From Paraburkholderia adhaesiva (GTDB lineage Bacteria; Pseudomonadota; Gammaproteobacteria; Burkholderiales; Burkholderiaceae), in the NCBI RefSeq assembly GCF_021390575.1, contig NZ_JAJEJQ010000001.1, positions 1,712,501 through 1,776,500 on the forward strand: a stretch of 64,000 nt of DNA, read 5' to 3'. The translations under genes were made by a program, and so were the position numbers. Of this stretch, positions 9,148 through 18,168 are shown piece by piece (within the stretch, counting starts at the first letter, position 1; every line of letters starts with the position of its first letter). The notes under the pieces are model-generated. The model worked only from the letters and a program-made list of their open reading frames with translations, had not been told where the DNA came from and made no database searches.

Positions 9148-10200
9148 CTACCTGCCACGCTCTTCGAGCCCGATCGTCAGTTCCGCCGTCACCTTCTGTT
9201 TCACGTGTCCGTATCCAGCCCACGGATCGGCCGCCTCAACCGCCGCAAGGCGCTCGTCGATGTTGTGCAACGTCCACTGTGCACCGCCGGTCGTTTCTGC
9301 GAGTTCGTCCCAGCTAATCGGCACCGACACGCCCATCCCGGGCCGAGCCCGCACCCCGTATGCCACGACTGTGCTCGCACCACGCGCGTTGCGCAGGTAA
9401 TCGACGAAAATTCTCTTCTTGCGATGCTCGGGGCCCATCGTCGCCGTGATCCATGTCGGCGAATCCCAGGCGAGACGCTGCGCGACCGCGCGCGCAAACG
9501 CCTTCACGTCGTCCCAACCCGCCTCCGGTGTGAGCGGCGCGACGATATGCAGTCCTTTGCCGCCACTCGTCTTGCAGAACGCCTCCAGGCCCAGTTCGCG
9601 CAGTAGTGCGCGCGTCAAAGTGGCGGCCTCGATCATGCAGTCCCAGCCGAGCGCCGGATCAGGGTCGAGGTCGAATACCACGCGGTCGGGCCGCTCGATT
9701 TCGGCGACGCACGCGTTCCACGTATGCAGTTCGATGGTGTCCATCTGGGCGGCACCGACGAGCGCCACCTCTGAATCGATCGTGAGCAGCGGCGGATGAC
9801 CGGGATCGAGTCCTTCGTACTGCGTGAGTCCCGGGATCGGCGCACGCGCAGCATGACGCTGGAAAAACATCTCGCCCGCAAGGCCATGCGGTGCACGCAC
9901 GAGCGAAACGGGCCGGTCAAGCAAATGTGGCAGCAGCCAGCGCGATGCACGCTCGTAATAACGGACGAGGTCGATCTTGCGGATACCGCTCGCCACATCG
10001 ATGACGCGTCGCGCGCTAGTGATCTGAACACCCGCGACGTCGGCGTCGGCCGGGGTATCGGGGACATGTCGACCGGCGCGCGTGGTGCGCTGCACGAACA
10101 CGGCCTGCGTTGCCGGCGCGACCGCGTCCTGAACCTGCCCACGCGCGCCGCGCGGTGTTCGGGCTCGTGTCGTCTGTTGGGATCTGCGAGCGTCCTGCAT
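9148..10200 (-). CDS. free-standing LigD-type polymerase domain (NHEJ primase-polymerase)
   Basis: A 350-residue protein made almost entirely of the primase-like polymerase domain that forms the last third of bacterial LigD, which fills in ends during Ku-dependent break repair. Residues 1-50 are basic and low in complexity. The domain then runs from VQITSARRVIDVASGIRKIDLV to the end, with the metal-binding DLD at 177-179 (VVFDLDPDPALGW), the KTSGGKGLHI block at 210-219, and RIFVDYLRN near 264-271 carrying the third acidic residue. No ligase or phosphoesterase domain is attached. The ATG at 10200 has AGGGGAA upstream; the frame is open to 10326. No ku gene is visible in the window. It could be a dedicated polymerase subunit or a shortened LigD. 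Confidence 0.88.
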   Translation of the reverse strand: MQDARRSQQTTRARTPRGARGQVQDAVAPATQAVFVQRTTRAGRHVPDTPADADVAGVQITSARRVIDVASGIRKIDLVRYYERASRWLLPHLLDRPVSLVRAPHGLAGEMFFQRHAARAPIPGLTQYEGLDPGHPPLLTIDSEVALVGAAQMDTIELHTWNACVAEIERPDRVVFDLDPDPALGWDCMIEAATLTRALLRELGLEAFCKTSGGKGLHIVAPLTPEAGWDDVKAFARAVAQRLAWDSPTWITATMGPEHRKKRIFVDYLRNARGASTVVAYGVRARPGMGVSVPISWDELAETTGGAQWTLHNIDERLAAVEAADPWAGYGHVKQKVTAELTIGLEERGR

Positions 10201-10451
10201 ACCGGTTCCCCTTGCGCGCATCGGCGCACGTGACGCGTCGCACGACGCGAACGGTTGACGGCACGCGACGGTCGTCCCCGTCGGACCACCGCGCAAGCTT
10301 TCATTATGAAACGAATGAGCGCGCAAGTCGGCGAAAGGTGCGCGAAGGGCCGGATCGTCAGACTGGTCGTCGTAAATCGCGTGCCGCCGCCAGACCTGAA
10401 CCGCCTTGTGTCGATGAACCGTCCGCGGTCCGGACGGGATCGGCGAGCAGT

Positions 10452-10457
10452 TACAAT
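10452..10457 (+). promoter_or_regulatory. probable -10 element for serB
   Basis: TACAAT (10452-10457) lies about 53 bases before the serB ATG; no good -35 is seen. The gap 10201-10509 between the divergent polymerase-domain gene and serB shows nothing else I can name. Confidence 0.35.
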
Positions 10458-10509
10458 GTCACGATTTGCCGCGCCCTCGTCCGTTTTTCGCCCGATTTTC
10501 GTCCACGTC

Positions 10510-11349
10510 ATGAATCTCGTCATACAGAGTCTTGCCCCGCTGCCCGTCGCCCACCACAAGCCGCTTCTCGCGCTCGCACGCGGCAGCAGCCTCACGCCGA
10601 TTGACGATTGCTCGATCCGCATCGAGAACGCTGTTCCCGCACAACGCGCGGATCTCGACGTCTATTGCGGCACGCATCAGCTCGATTACGCGTTTATCGG
10701 AGCAGGTCGCGCACTCGCGGACTTCGGCCTCGTCGCGATGGACATGGACTCGACGCTCATCACGATCGAGTGCATCGACGAGATCGCCGACTTCTGCGGG
10801 CTGAAGGCCGAAGTCGCGGCGATCACCGAAGCGTCGATGCGCGGCGAGATCAAGGACTTCAACGAGAGCCTGACGCGCCGCGTGGCGCTGCTCAAGGGGC
10901 TCGACGCGAGCGCGCTGGAACGCGTCTACGAGGAGCGGCTGCAACTGTCGCCGGGCGCGACGCAGATGCTCGCCGGTGCGAAGGCCACTGGGCTGAAGAC
11001 GCTGCTCGTCTCGGGCGGCTTCACGTTCTTCACGGAGCGCCTCAAGGCGCGGCTCGGCCTCGACTACACGCGAGCAAACACGCTCGAGATCGTCGACGGG
11101 AAGCTGACAGGCCGCGTGATCGGCGAGATCGTTAACGCCGACGTTAAAGCACGCACGCTCGTCGAAACCTGCGCGGAACTCGGCATTGAACCGCGCCGTG
11201 CAATTGCGATGGGCGACGGTTCGAACGATCTGAAGATGATGGCTGAAGCGGGTTTGTCGGTGGCTTTCCGTGCGAAACCCGTCGTGCGCGAGGCAGCAAG
11301 CGTGGCGTTCAACTACGTCGGGCTCGACGGATTGTTGCGACTCTTCTGA
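10510..11349 (+). CDS. serB: phosphoserine phosphatase SerB
   Basis: SerB dephosphorylates O-phospho-L-serine, the last step of serine synthesis. This 279-residue protein has a short N-terminal domain (residues 1-70) and a HAD phosphatase domain. HAD motif I is AMDMDST with the nucleophile Asp78 and the acid/base Asp80, motif II is LLVSGGFTFF, and motif III/IV is AIAMGDGSNDLKMMAEAG. The cap helices carry the conserved ECIDEIADFCG and the arginine of EASMRGEIKDF. I use the ATG at 10510, which gives the usual length for the family in this group; the frame is open much further upstream without support. It stands alone, divergent from the polymerase-domain gene. Confidence 0.95.
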   Translation: MNLVIQSLAPLPVAHHKPLLALARGSSLTPIDDCSIRIENAVPAQRADLDVYCGTHQLDYAFIGAGRALADFGLVAMDMDSTLITIECIDEIADFCGLKAEVAAITEASMRGEIKDFNESLTRRVALLKGLDASALERVYEERLQLSPGATQMLAGAKATGLKTLLVSGGFTFFTERLKARLGLDYTRANTLEIVDGKLTGRVIGEIVNADVKARTLVETCAELGIEPRRAIAMGDGSNDLKMMAEAGLSVAFRAKPVVREAASVAFNYVGLDGLLRLF

Positions 11350-12441
11350 TCGTCGCTCCCCCCGCCTGATTCACACGGCCGTTGCGTATGTGAAGCGCAG
11401 CGGTCGTACAGCAATACGCAATTGCGGTTGCTCATCAGATCTGAGTGACGGCGCCGGGGTTATCCAACCGTTCCGATACCCACCAGAACCATTAGTTGCC
11501 GGGCTCGATCCTCGCATCAGAAATACACGGTCAGCGATGACAGCGTATAGGGCTGCGCCAAGGGATAGGGCTGCGAGGAATAGTCCACGCTGTTGTTGGT
11601 TAGAGCGGGCGAAACGGTTGTCGACCGATCAGGTTCGTTAAGTGAAGGCAAGCCGAATGCTTGTCGCTCACTGTCGTCCACGAGCCATTCCTCCAGTGAC
11701 GTATCACCAAGGGTCAGATACGGGGTATCCGCAAGCGATATTTTTTGCCCGTAGCGTTTTCTGAGCTGTGCAAGCACGAATTTGCCAAGTATCAGCGTGC
11801 ACTGTTCCTCGATTTTCATTTTCTGCTCGCGGGCTATTGCCCACTCCCGTTCAAGTACGAACATCCGGGCGTTAATCTGAGGCAGTGAAAATTCGTTATC
11901 CATAGTGAACTAACATGGCACACGGCCCGGCGAGAAAATCGGGACGACGATCTGGCAGACGTCTCGCCACGCGCATACAAGACACTTCGTAATTAAGGCC
12001 CCCGGGATAAACGATGCAGCTTCGCCGTCTTTTTCGCGGGGAACTGAGGGAGATCATGACAGCATGAGGCGATCGATTGAGACTCCCACCCCGACAGGGT
12101 GACGGGAAGTCCGCATGAGACTCTATACGATAGCTGACAGCGGCCGAAGCGAAATTACACGTCTAGTCCATGCAGGACAAATCTTGCTTGATTATCTAAA
12201 AATAAGATAAGCGGTGGAAACTGATATTCATCGAATTATCAATTCCCATTTAACAGATTAGATTGACTGATTTGACCGGCTTGCGCAGACCGCCCTGCGG
12301 AAATCGATCATCGGCGCTGCGATGCCGCCGAAAAGATGGCACAACTACGAAGCGTTCGATGAGGCGCCGGGCTCTGCGAATGGAAACCTCGTTGCGACGG
12401 GCGGTTGTCCCCGTCGCCGTCGCATTCACGTTCTCAGTGTC
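11350..12441. other. atypical intergenic island between serB and metC
   Basis: About 1.1 kb that is visibly less GC-rich than its surroundings, especially 12120-12270. It holds one plausible leftward gene (11517-11903). In 11904-12441 the only items are a 31-codon ORF at 12115-12210 (plus strand, starting MRLYTIADSGRS, with GGAAG upstream) and a small hairpin CACCC/GGGTG near 12088. No transposase, integrase, tRNA or flanking repeat is seen. It may be a scar of past insertion. Confidence 0.45.
11517..11903 (-). CDS. hypothetical protein in atypical-composition DNA
   Basis: A 128-residue ORF I do not recognise. Residues 1-60 are predicted helical and charged (ARMFVLEREWAIAREQKMK, then a stretch around FVLAQLRKRYGQK). 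The middle reads TPYLTLGDTSLEEWLVDD, and the last 40 residues are polar and low in complexity with Ser, Pro and Tyr. Codon use is unlike the neighbours, with many A/T-ending codons, which suggests acquired DNA. The ATG at 11903 has no evident Shine-Dalgarno. The region after it holds no partner gene. It reads like a true protein rather than an antisense shadow because it has balanced composition and few arginines, but expression is uncertain. Confidence 0.5.
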   Translation of the reverse strand: MDNEFSLPQINARMFVLEREWAIAREQKMKIEEQCTLILGKFVLAQLRKRYGQKISLADTPYLTLGDTSLEEWLVDDSERQAFGLPSLNEPDRSTTVSPALTNNSVDYSSQPYPLAQPYTLSSLTVYF

Positions 12442-13641
12442 TCAGACCGACTTTCCGTGACAGGCCCGCTCCAACGCTTGTTCGAGGTCGGCGCGCAGGT
12501 CGGCCTCGTCTTCGAGCCCCACGTAAAAACGCACCAGCGTGCCGCGATGCGGCCAGTGCGAGGCCGTGCGCATCGACCCGATGTGGTACGGCATCACGAG
12601 ACTATGCGCCCCGCCCCAGCTCCAGCCGATCGAAAACAGTTCGAGCGCTTCGCAGAAGGCGTCGACCTGCTCGTGGCTGTATCGATCGTCGAAGACCACC
12701 GAAAAGAGACCGCCCGCGCCGGTGAAATCGCGCTTGAATGATTCGTGGCCCGGACAGTCGGAGAACGCGGGATGCAACATGGCCGCAATCTCGCCGCGCG
12801 TCTTGAGCCAGCTCGCCAATGCGAATGCACTGCGATCGTGCGCCTCAAAACGGGCCTTCATGCTCGGCAGCGCGCGTAGCACGAGCGAACAGTCGTCCGA
12901 CGAAACGCCGATGCCAAGGCGCATGCGCGCCTGCTTGAGTTTCAGGTGCAGTTCGCGATCGGTCGTGATCGCCGCGCCCATCAGCACATCGCTGCCGCCC
13001 GACTGATACTTCGTGAGCGCCTGCACCGAGATGTCGATGCCATGCTCGAACGGCTTGAACGCAAGCCCCGCCGAATACGTGTTGTCGATCGCCGTGACCA
13101 CGTTGCGCGCGCGAGCCGCGGCCGTGATGGCGCGCACGTCGGGGACTTCCATCGTCACCGAGCCCGGTGCTTCCAGCCAGATCAGCTTCGTGTTGGGCCG
13201 GATCAGGTCTGCGATGCCGGCCCCGATCAGCGGATCGTAGTAGCGCGTCGTGATGCCGAAATCGCGGGCGAGCCAATCGCCGAGTTCCCGATTCGGCGAG
13301 TAGACGTTATCGGGAATTAGTACGTCGTCGCCTGCCTTCAGGATTCCGAAGTAGACATTCGAGATCGCAGATAGCCCGGACGGCTGCAAGAGCGCGTACT
13401 CGCCGCCCTCGATGGCCGCGAGGCGCTGGGTCAGCATCGCCGAGGTCGGCGTCGCGTGCAGGCCGTAGCGCCACTGTGCGTCGTTGCGCCAGTCGAGCGA
13501 GCGCAGCGTCGCGAGATCGGGGAACACCACCGTCGAGGCGCGCGTGATGGGCGCCGCGAACGATTCGAAACCCGGCGTGATCTCGCCCTCCGGGTGGACG
13601 ATGCGCGTCTGCAGCGCGCGGCTGGAGTCGTTTTTCTTCAT
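12442..13641 (-). CDS. metC: cystathionine beta-lyase MetC
   Basis: A 399-residue PLP enzyme of the Cys/Met metabolism family that splits cystathionine into homocysteine, pyruvate and ammonia in methionine synthesis. It contains the PLP-binding lysine Lys211 in VQALTKYQSGGSDVLMG, the PLP aspartate in TAIDNTYSAG, the phosphate-binding segment LLQPSGLSAISN, and the arginine of the C-terminal GTLVRFYVGLEDEADL. The pattern SGLSAI and the Trp-rich WSWGGAHSLV region match beta-lyases rather than the gamma-synthase branch. It begins at the ATG at 13641, 4 bases after the stop of the upstream secreted-protein gene, so the two are probably co-transcribed. Confidence 0.92.
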   Translation of the reverse strand: MKKNDSSRALQTRIVHPEGEITPGFESFAAPITRASTVVFPDLATLRSLDWRNDAQWRYGLHATPTSAMLTQRLAAIEGGEYALLQPSGLSAISNVYFGILKAGDDVLIPDNVYSPNRELGDWLARDFGITTRYYDPLIGAGIADLIRPNTKLIWLEAPGSVTMEVPDVRAITAAARARNVVTAIDNTYSAGLAFKPFEHGIDISVQALTKYQSGGSDVLMGAAITTDRELHLKLKQARMRLGIGVSSDDCSLVLRALPSMKARFEAHDRSAFALASWLKTRGEIAAMLHPAFSDCPGHESFKRDFTGAGGLFSVVFDDRYSHEQVDAFCEALELFSIGWSWGGAHSLVMPYHIGSMRTASHWPHRGTLVRFYVGLEDEADLRADLEQALERACHGKSV

Positions 13642-13645
13642 CGCG

Positions 13646-14335
13646 TTATTCGCCGGTCCTGAGATTGCTGACGCCGCCCACCGGCTGGCCGCCCTTGACC
13701 GCCGGCGTCGCCGATGGAGGCCCGCCGGCAGGCACCGGCTCCGCTTGCTCAGCCTTCGTAGCAGCCCTGGGCGCAGCCACAGACGCGGCCGGCACCGGCA
13801 GCCCGGCCGCGATCGGCTTCAGATTGAAGGCTACAGGGTCGGAGTCGTCCACTTCCATCCGGTCGCCGGACAGCGAGCCGTCGTCGGCGAACGTGCCGAC
13901 CCAGTTGCCCGTGATATGCGTGCCGTCGCTCGACTCCTCGGCCTCGAGCGTGCTGCCCGCGCGGTCGCCCGCGATCAGGATCACTTCGCCCGTGTCGGTG
14001 AACTGATACTCGCCGTGGACGCCGGTCGGATCGTCCGACTTCGCTGCGAGGCGCATCACGATCTGGCGTTCGCCGAGCATGCCGACATAGCGCGGAAACT
14101 GCGCGAACTCGGGGCTCGGTTTGAGCGGCAATTCAGGCGCGGGCGGCGCGGCGAGCGCTTTCACAGGATCGACAGCGCCCTGTGCGAAGGCCGCCGACGA
14201 GAGCGCAATCTGTAGCGCAAACACCGCTGCAGCGAACGCGGACGCGCGCACCGGGCGCACCGGGCGCACCGGGCGCACCGGACGCATCACGCCGCGCGGC
14301 GCGGCGACTTGTTGCTTCGAGGTCGTTACTTCCAT
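13646..14335 (-). CDS. secreted hypothetical protein with repeat in signal peptide
   Basis: A 229-residue protein of unknown function. A basic n-region made of (RPV) repeats (residues 16-30) precedes a hydrophobic core ASAFAAAVFALQIALSSAAFAQ, so cleavage after AFA-Q near residue 52 is likely. The mature middle part (residues 70-180) has a strand-rich pattern: GERQIVMRLAAKSDDPTGV, EYQFTDTGEVILIAGD, HITGNWVGTFADDGSLSGD. That resembles a small lipocalin-like or calycin fold, but I would not name it. The last 50 residues are Ala/Pro/Gly-rich. The ATG at 14335 has GGAAGGAA upstream. It lies between bktB and metC on the same strand. Confidence 0.72.
   Translation of the reverse strand: MEVTTSKQQVAAPRGVMRPVRPVRPVRPVRASAFAAAVFALQIALSSAAFAQGAVDPVKALAAPPAPELPLKPSPEFAQFPRYVGMLGERQIVMRLAAKSDDPTGVHGEYQFTDTGEVILIAGDRAGSTLEAEESSDGTHITGNWVGTFADDGSLSGDRMEVDDSDPVAFNLKPIAAGLPVPAASVAAPRAATKAEQAEPVPAGGPPSATPAVKGGQPVGGVSNLRTGE
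14246..14281. repeat. 9-bp tandem repeat, four perfect copies
   Basis: GCGCACCGG is repeated four times without error. On the minus strand it encodes the repeating tripeptide Arg-Pro-Val in the n-region of the signal peptide of the gene at 13646-14335. The unit is a multiple of three, so copy-number change would keep the frame. Confidence 0.9.
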
Positions 14336-14385
14336 CCGATTCCTTCCTTCAAGTACACCGCGCGACAATCCGCCATTCCAACGCA

Positions 14386-15570
14386 TCAGATGCGTTCGAA
14401 CACAGCGGCAATACCCTGTCCGCCGCCAATACACATCGTCACGAGCGCGTAGCGGCCGCCGATCCGATGCAGTTCATAAAGCGCCTTCACGGTGATCAGC
14501 GCGCCGGTTGCGCCGATCGGATGGCCGAGCGATATGCCCGAGCCGTTCGGGTTGACCTTGGCGGGATCGAGCCCGAGTTCCTGCGAGACGGCGCAGGCCT
14601 GCGCTGCGAACGCTTCATTCGCCTCGATGACGTCGAGATCGGCGGCTGTGATGCCCGCGCGCTCCAGCGCCTTCTGCGTGGCCGGTACCGGGCCGATGCC
14701 CATGTACGCCGGATCGACGCCCGCATGCGCGTACGCCACGAGACGCGCGAGCGGCTTCGCACCGCGCGCGCGGGCCGCTTCGCCGCTCATCAGCAGGACC
14801 GCGGCGGCGGCGTCGTTGATGCCGGAGGCGTTACCCGCCGTCACCGTGCCGTTTTCCTTCGCGAACACGGGCTTGAGCTTCGTAAAGTCTTCGAGCGTGG
14901 CATCGGTGCGGACGTGCTCGTCAGTGTCGAACACGACTTCGCCCTTCTTCGACTTGAGCGCGATCGGCAGGATCTGGTCCTTGAAGCGACCTTCGGCGAT
15001 CGCCTTCGCCGCGCGGCGATGCGATTCGAGCGCAAGCGCGTCTTGTGCCTCGCGAGTGATACCGAACTTCTTCGCGACATTTTCCGCCGTCACACCCATG
15101 TGGATCGACTGGAACGGGTCGTGAAGCGCGCCGACCATCATGTCGATGAGCGGAGCGTCGCCCATGCGCTGGCCAAAACGCGCGGCCGGCACCGTATAGG
15201 GCGCGCGGCTCATGCTTTCGGCACCGCCGCCGATGGCGATATCCGCATCGCCGAGCAGGATCGTCTGCGCCGCCGACACGATCGCCTGCAGACCCGAGCC
15301 GCACAGGCGGTTCACGGTCAATGCGGGCGTGTGCTGCGCGACACCACCGTTCAGCGCCGCGACGCGCGCGAGATACATATCCTTCGGCTCGGTGTGGATG
15401 ACATTGCCGAACACCACATGACCGACCGCGTCACCCTCCACGTTTGCCCGCGTGAGCACCTCGCGCACGACGCGGGCACCGAGGTCGGTCGGCGCGAAAT
15501 CCTTCAGACTGCCGCCGAAATCGCCAATTGCAGTACGAACTCCGCTCACCACCACTACGTCTCGTTGCAT
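14386..15570 (-). CDS. bktB: beta-ketothiolase BktB
   Basis: A 394-residue thiolase that condenses acetyl-CoA with acetyl-CoA or longer acyl-CoAs. It closely follows the BktB type of Cupriavidus (which makes 3-ketovaleryl-CoA for copolymer synthesis) in segments such as TAIGDFGGSLKD, HVVFGNVI, TVNRLCGSGLQAIVSAAQTI and GGGQGIAAVFERI. Active-site residues are Cys90, His in SLGHPIGATGAL and the second Cys in VTMCIGGGQG. The NEAF motif is present. It is distinct from PhaA encoded 6 kb away. Neighbours are a secreted-protein gene downstream and a sugar kinase gene upstream, all leftward. The start at 15570 is the only sensible ATG. Confidence 0.92.
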   Translation of the reverse strand: MQRDVVVVSGVRTAIGDFGGSLKDFAPTDLGARVVREVLTRANVEGDAVGHVVFGNVIHTEPKDMYLARVAALNGGVAQHTPALTVNRLCGSGLQAIVSAAQTILLGDADIAIGGGAESMSRAPYTVPAARFGQRMGDAPLIDMMVGALHDPFQSIHMGVTAENVAKKFGITREAQDALALESHRRAAKAIAEGRFKDQILPIALKSKKGEVVFDTDEHVRTDATLEDFTKLKPVFAKENGTVTAGNASGINDAAAAVLLMSGEAARARGAKPLARLVAYAHAGVDPAYMGIGPVPATQKALERAGITAADLDVIEANEAFAAQACAVSQELGLDPAKVNPNGSGISLGHPIGATGALITVKALYELHRIGGRYALVTMCIGGGQGIAAVFERI

Positions 15571-15633
15571 CGCTTGCTCCTCGTCTATCTGAGTGGAATT
15601 TCGTTATTCTGCTTGCGCGACGGTGCCAGGCAT

Positions 15634-16560
15634 TCAGGTGACCAGCGCCCTCTCGACGACCTCGCGGCGTGGAATCGGCGCGACCGCGCCGTAACCTTGC
15701 GTCGAGAGCGCGGCCGCCGCGTTCGCGTAGCGGGCCGCCGCGAAGGGATCGTCGCCCGACACGAGCCGCGCGATAAACGCCCCCCCGAAACAGTCACCCG
15801 CGCCCGTCGCATCGACAGCCGCGACGACACGGCCCGGCACCATGCGGCGTTCGCTCTGCGTCGCCACATAGGCGCCTTCTTTGCCGAGTTTAAGCGCAAC
15901 GACCTGCGGCCCCCGCGCCAACAGCCAGTCGACGATCGCGTCGCGATCGTCGAGGCCGGTCAGTACCGCGACATCGTCCCAACTCGGCAGGCAGATATCG
16001 GTCGCACGCAGCACTTCGATCATCACGGCCCTGGCGCGAGAAAGCGGCCAGAGCTTCAGCCGCAGGTTCGTGTCGAAGCTGATTTTGCCGCCATTCGCAC
16101 GCACACGATCGACGGCTGCGAACGCTGCATCGCAGGCGCTCGTGCTGATCGCCACGCTGATGCCCGACAGATGCAGCACGCGCGCCGCAGCGAGCGCGTC
16201 GAGCGGCAAATCGCGCGGCGCGTACCGGCTTGCTGCCGACCCGGCCCGCAGGTAGTCGAATGCATGCCCTTCTGGGCCATGCGATACGAAATAGACGCCG
16301 GTCGGCGCGTTCGCATCGATTCGAACATTGGTCGTATCGACGCCTTCATGCGCCCACAGATCGAGCAGCAGGCGCCCGAACTGATCGTCGCCGACGGCCG
16401 AGACAAAACCCGTGCTCACACCCTGGCGCGCGGCGGCAATGCAGAAGTTGGAGGTATCGCCGCCAAAGCCTTGCAGGTACTCGGGCTTGCCCTTCGACGC
16501 CTGGTTGAACTCGACCATCGCCTCGCCGAACGCCAGAACCTGCGGTGCGCCTGCGCTCAT
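15634..16560 (-). CDS. kdgK: PfkB-family sugar kinase, probably 2-dehydro-3-deoxygluconokinase
   Basis: A 308-residue PfkB/ribokinase-family kinase. It has the N-terminal GEAMVEFNQ, the glycine motif GFGGDTSNFCIAAARQG, the substrate loop, and the C-terminal motif ATGAGDCFGGAF with the catalytic base Asp256. The GEAMVEF start and the LSGISVAIS and DTNLRLKLW segments match KDG kinases, which phosphorylate 2-dehydro-3-deoxygluconate; fructokinase or a related sugar kinase is a possible alternative. The frame is open far upstream, but that part is the antisense of rimO. The ATG at 16560 is 5 bases after the rimO stop, so the two genes are probably co-transcribed, though unrelated in function. Confidence 0.8.
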   Translation of the reverse strand: MSAGAPQVLAFGEAMVEFNQASKGKPEYLQGFGGDTSNFCIAAARQGVSTGFVSAVGDDQFGRLLLDLWAHEGVDTTNVRIDANAPTGVYFVSHGPEGHAFDYLRAGSAASRYAPRDLPLDALAAARVLHLSGISVAISTSACDAAFAAVDRVRANGGKISFDTNLRLKLWPLSRARAVMIEVLRATDICLPSWDDVAVLTGLDDRDAIVDWLLARGPQVVALKLGKEGAYVATQSERRMVPGRVVAAVDATGAGDCFGGAFIARLVSGDDPFAAARYANAAAALSTQGYGAVAPIPRREVVERALVT

Positions 16561-16565
16561 ACGGC

Positions 16566-17957
16566 TCAGACCTCGCCCCACAGATCGTGGCCGTCCGCGC
16601 CGGTGATCTTCACCGACACGAAATCGCCGACCTTGTAGCGCTTCGACGCCTTCGTCGAAGGCGCAACGTAGACGACGCCATCGATCTCGGGCGCATCGGC
16701 CGCGGTGCGGCCGATGCCGCCGTCGGCGTTGATTTCGTCGATCAGCACCTTGAGCGTCTTGCCGACCTTGCGCTGGATGCGCTTCGCCGACACGGCCTCG
16801 GCGACTTCCATGAAGCGCGAACGGCGCTCCTCGCGCACTTCGTCCGGCAGTGCGCCGTCGAGTTCGTTGGCGCTCGCGCCCTCGACCGGCGAATACGCGA
16901 AACAGCCCACGCGATCGAGTTCTGCTTCGCGAATGAAGTCGAGCAGCGTCTCGAACTGCTCTTCCGTCTCTCCGGGGAAGCCCGCGATGAACGTGCTGCG
17001 AATCGTGAGGTCTGGGCACATCGCGCGCCAGGCCTGCACGCGCTCGAGCACTTTCTCGGCGTTCGCCGGGCGCTTCATGCGCTTGAGCACTTCGGGGTGC
17101 GCGTGCTGGAACGGCACGTCCAGATACGGCAGCAGGTGACCCTTGTACGGGCCTTCCGCCATCATCGGAATGACTTCGTCCACGCTGGGATACGGATACA
17201 CGTAATGCAGGCGCACCCATGCGCCGTACTGTGCGGCCAGCTCGCCGAGTGCACCGACGAGTTCGGTCATGCGCGTCTTCAGCGGACGGCCGTTCCAGAA
17301 GCCGGTGCGGTACTTGACGTCAACACCGTAGGCGCTCGTGTCCTGCGAAATGACGAGCAACTCCTTCACGCCCGACTTGAAGAGATTTTCGGCTTCGAGC
17401 ATCACTTCGGCGACGGGACGCGAAACGAGATCGCCGCGCATCGACGGAATGATGCAGAACGAGCAGCGATGGTTGCAGCCTTCCGAAATCTTCAGATAAG
17501 CGTAATGGCGGGGCGTGAGCTTCACGCCTGCGGGCGGCACGAGATCGACGAAGGGATCGTGCGGCTTGGGCAGATGCGTATGCACGACCTGCATGACTTC
17601 GCCAACCGCGTGCGGGCCGGTGACAGCCAGCACTTTCGGATGCACATCGGCGATGAGGTTGGTACCGCTCGCGCTCTGCTTCGCGCCGAGACAACCCGTG
17701 ACAATCACCTTCCCGTTTTCGTTGAGCGCCTCGCCGATTGCGTCGAGGCTTTCCTGCACGGCTTCGTCGATGAAGCCGCACGTGTTGACCACGACCAGGT
17801 CGGCGCCATCGTAGCTACCCGAGATTTCGTAACCCTCTGCGCGCAACTGGGTAATGATCTGCTCGGAGTCCACGAGGGCCTTCGGGCAGCCGAGGGAAAC
17901 CATCCCGACACGCGGTGCGGGATTCTGGGAGGTCGTTGATTCAACAGGGTTTTTCAC
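16566..17957 (-). CDS. rimO: ribosomal protein S12 methylthiotransferase RimO
   Basis: RimO is a radical-SAM enzyme that adds a methylthio group to a conserved aspartate of ribosomal protein S12. From the GTG at 17957 the protein has 463 residues. The N-terminal UPF0004 domain carries the three cysteines of one 4Fe-4S cluster (Cys24 in [10 protein letters not shown], Cys60, Cys89). The radical-SAM CxxxCxxC is Cys161, Cys165 and Cys168 in [17 protein letters not shown]-terminal TRAM domain ends the protein. The start is uncertain: TTG at 18008 is also open and the ribosome site is weak at both. [10 protein letters not shown] and the S12-type TRAM distinguish it from MiaB. Confidence 0.93.
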   Translation of the reverse strand: MKNPVESTTSQNPAPRVGMVSLGCPKALVDSEQIITQLRAEGYEISGSYDGADLVVVNTCGFIDEAVQESLDAIGEALNENGKVIVTGCLGAKQSASGTNLIADVHPKVLAVTGPHAVGEVMQVVHTHLPKPHDPFVDLVPPAGVKLTPRHYAYLKISEGCNHRCSFCIIPSMRGDLVSRPVAEVMLEAENLFKSGVKELLVISQDTSAYGVDVKYRTGFWNGRPLKTRMTELVGALGELAAQYGAWVRLHYVYPYPSVDEVIPMMAEGPYKGHLLPYLDVPFQHAHPEVLKRMKRPANAEKVLERVQAWRAMCPDLTIRSTFIAGFPGETEEQFETLLDFIREAELDRVGCFAYSPVEGASANELDGALPDEVREERRSRFMEVAEAVSAKRIQRKVGKTLKVLIDEINADGGIGRTAADAPEIDGVVYVAPSTKASKRYKVGDFVSVKITGADGHDLWGEV

Positions 17958-18131
17958 GTGTACGTCCGGATGTGGGGCGCAGGGCGGAACCGCGCCGCGC
18001 GAGATCAAGCCAATCCGCCATTTTAACCGTATGTCATATGGAGCGCCGATGCTTTGCCGGGTAGCCTCGGAGAAGTCGGGCCGGATGAGGGGCGCGCCGT
18101 GCGTCCTTCTTGTTCGTGCTCACTTTTCCAA

Positions 18132-18152
18132 TATACGGCAAAGCCGTATAAT
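18132..18152 (+). promoter_or_regulatory. higBA promoter with palindromic operator
   Basis: TATACGGC (18132-18139) and GCCGTATA (18143-18150) form a perfect 8-bp inverted repeat with a 3-base spacer, and TATAAT (18147-18152) overlaps its right arm. This is the expected layout for autorepression by the antitoxin. The -35 is weak (CTTTTC at 18123). The toxin ATG is 16 bases downstream. Confidence 0.7.
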
Positions 18153-18168
18153 CACTCACGATTCGTTC

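Noticed and set aside
14182..16638. 818-codon ORF on the plus strand opposite bktB and the sugar kinase gene
   Set aside because: Spans several opposite-strand genes and intergenic DNA, very Arg/His-rich, no domain, no Shine-Dalgarno.
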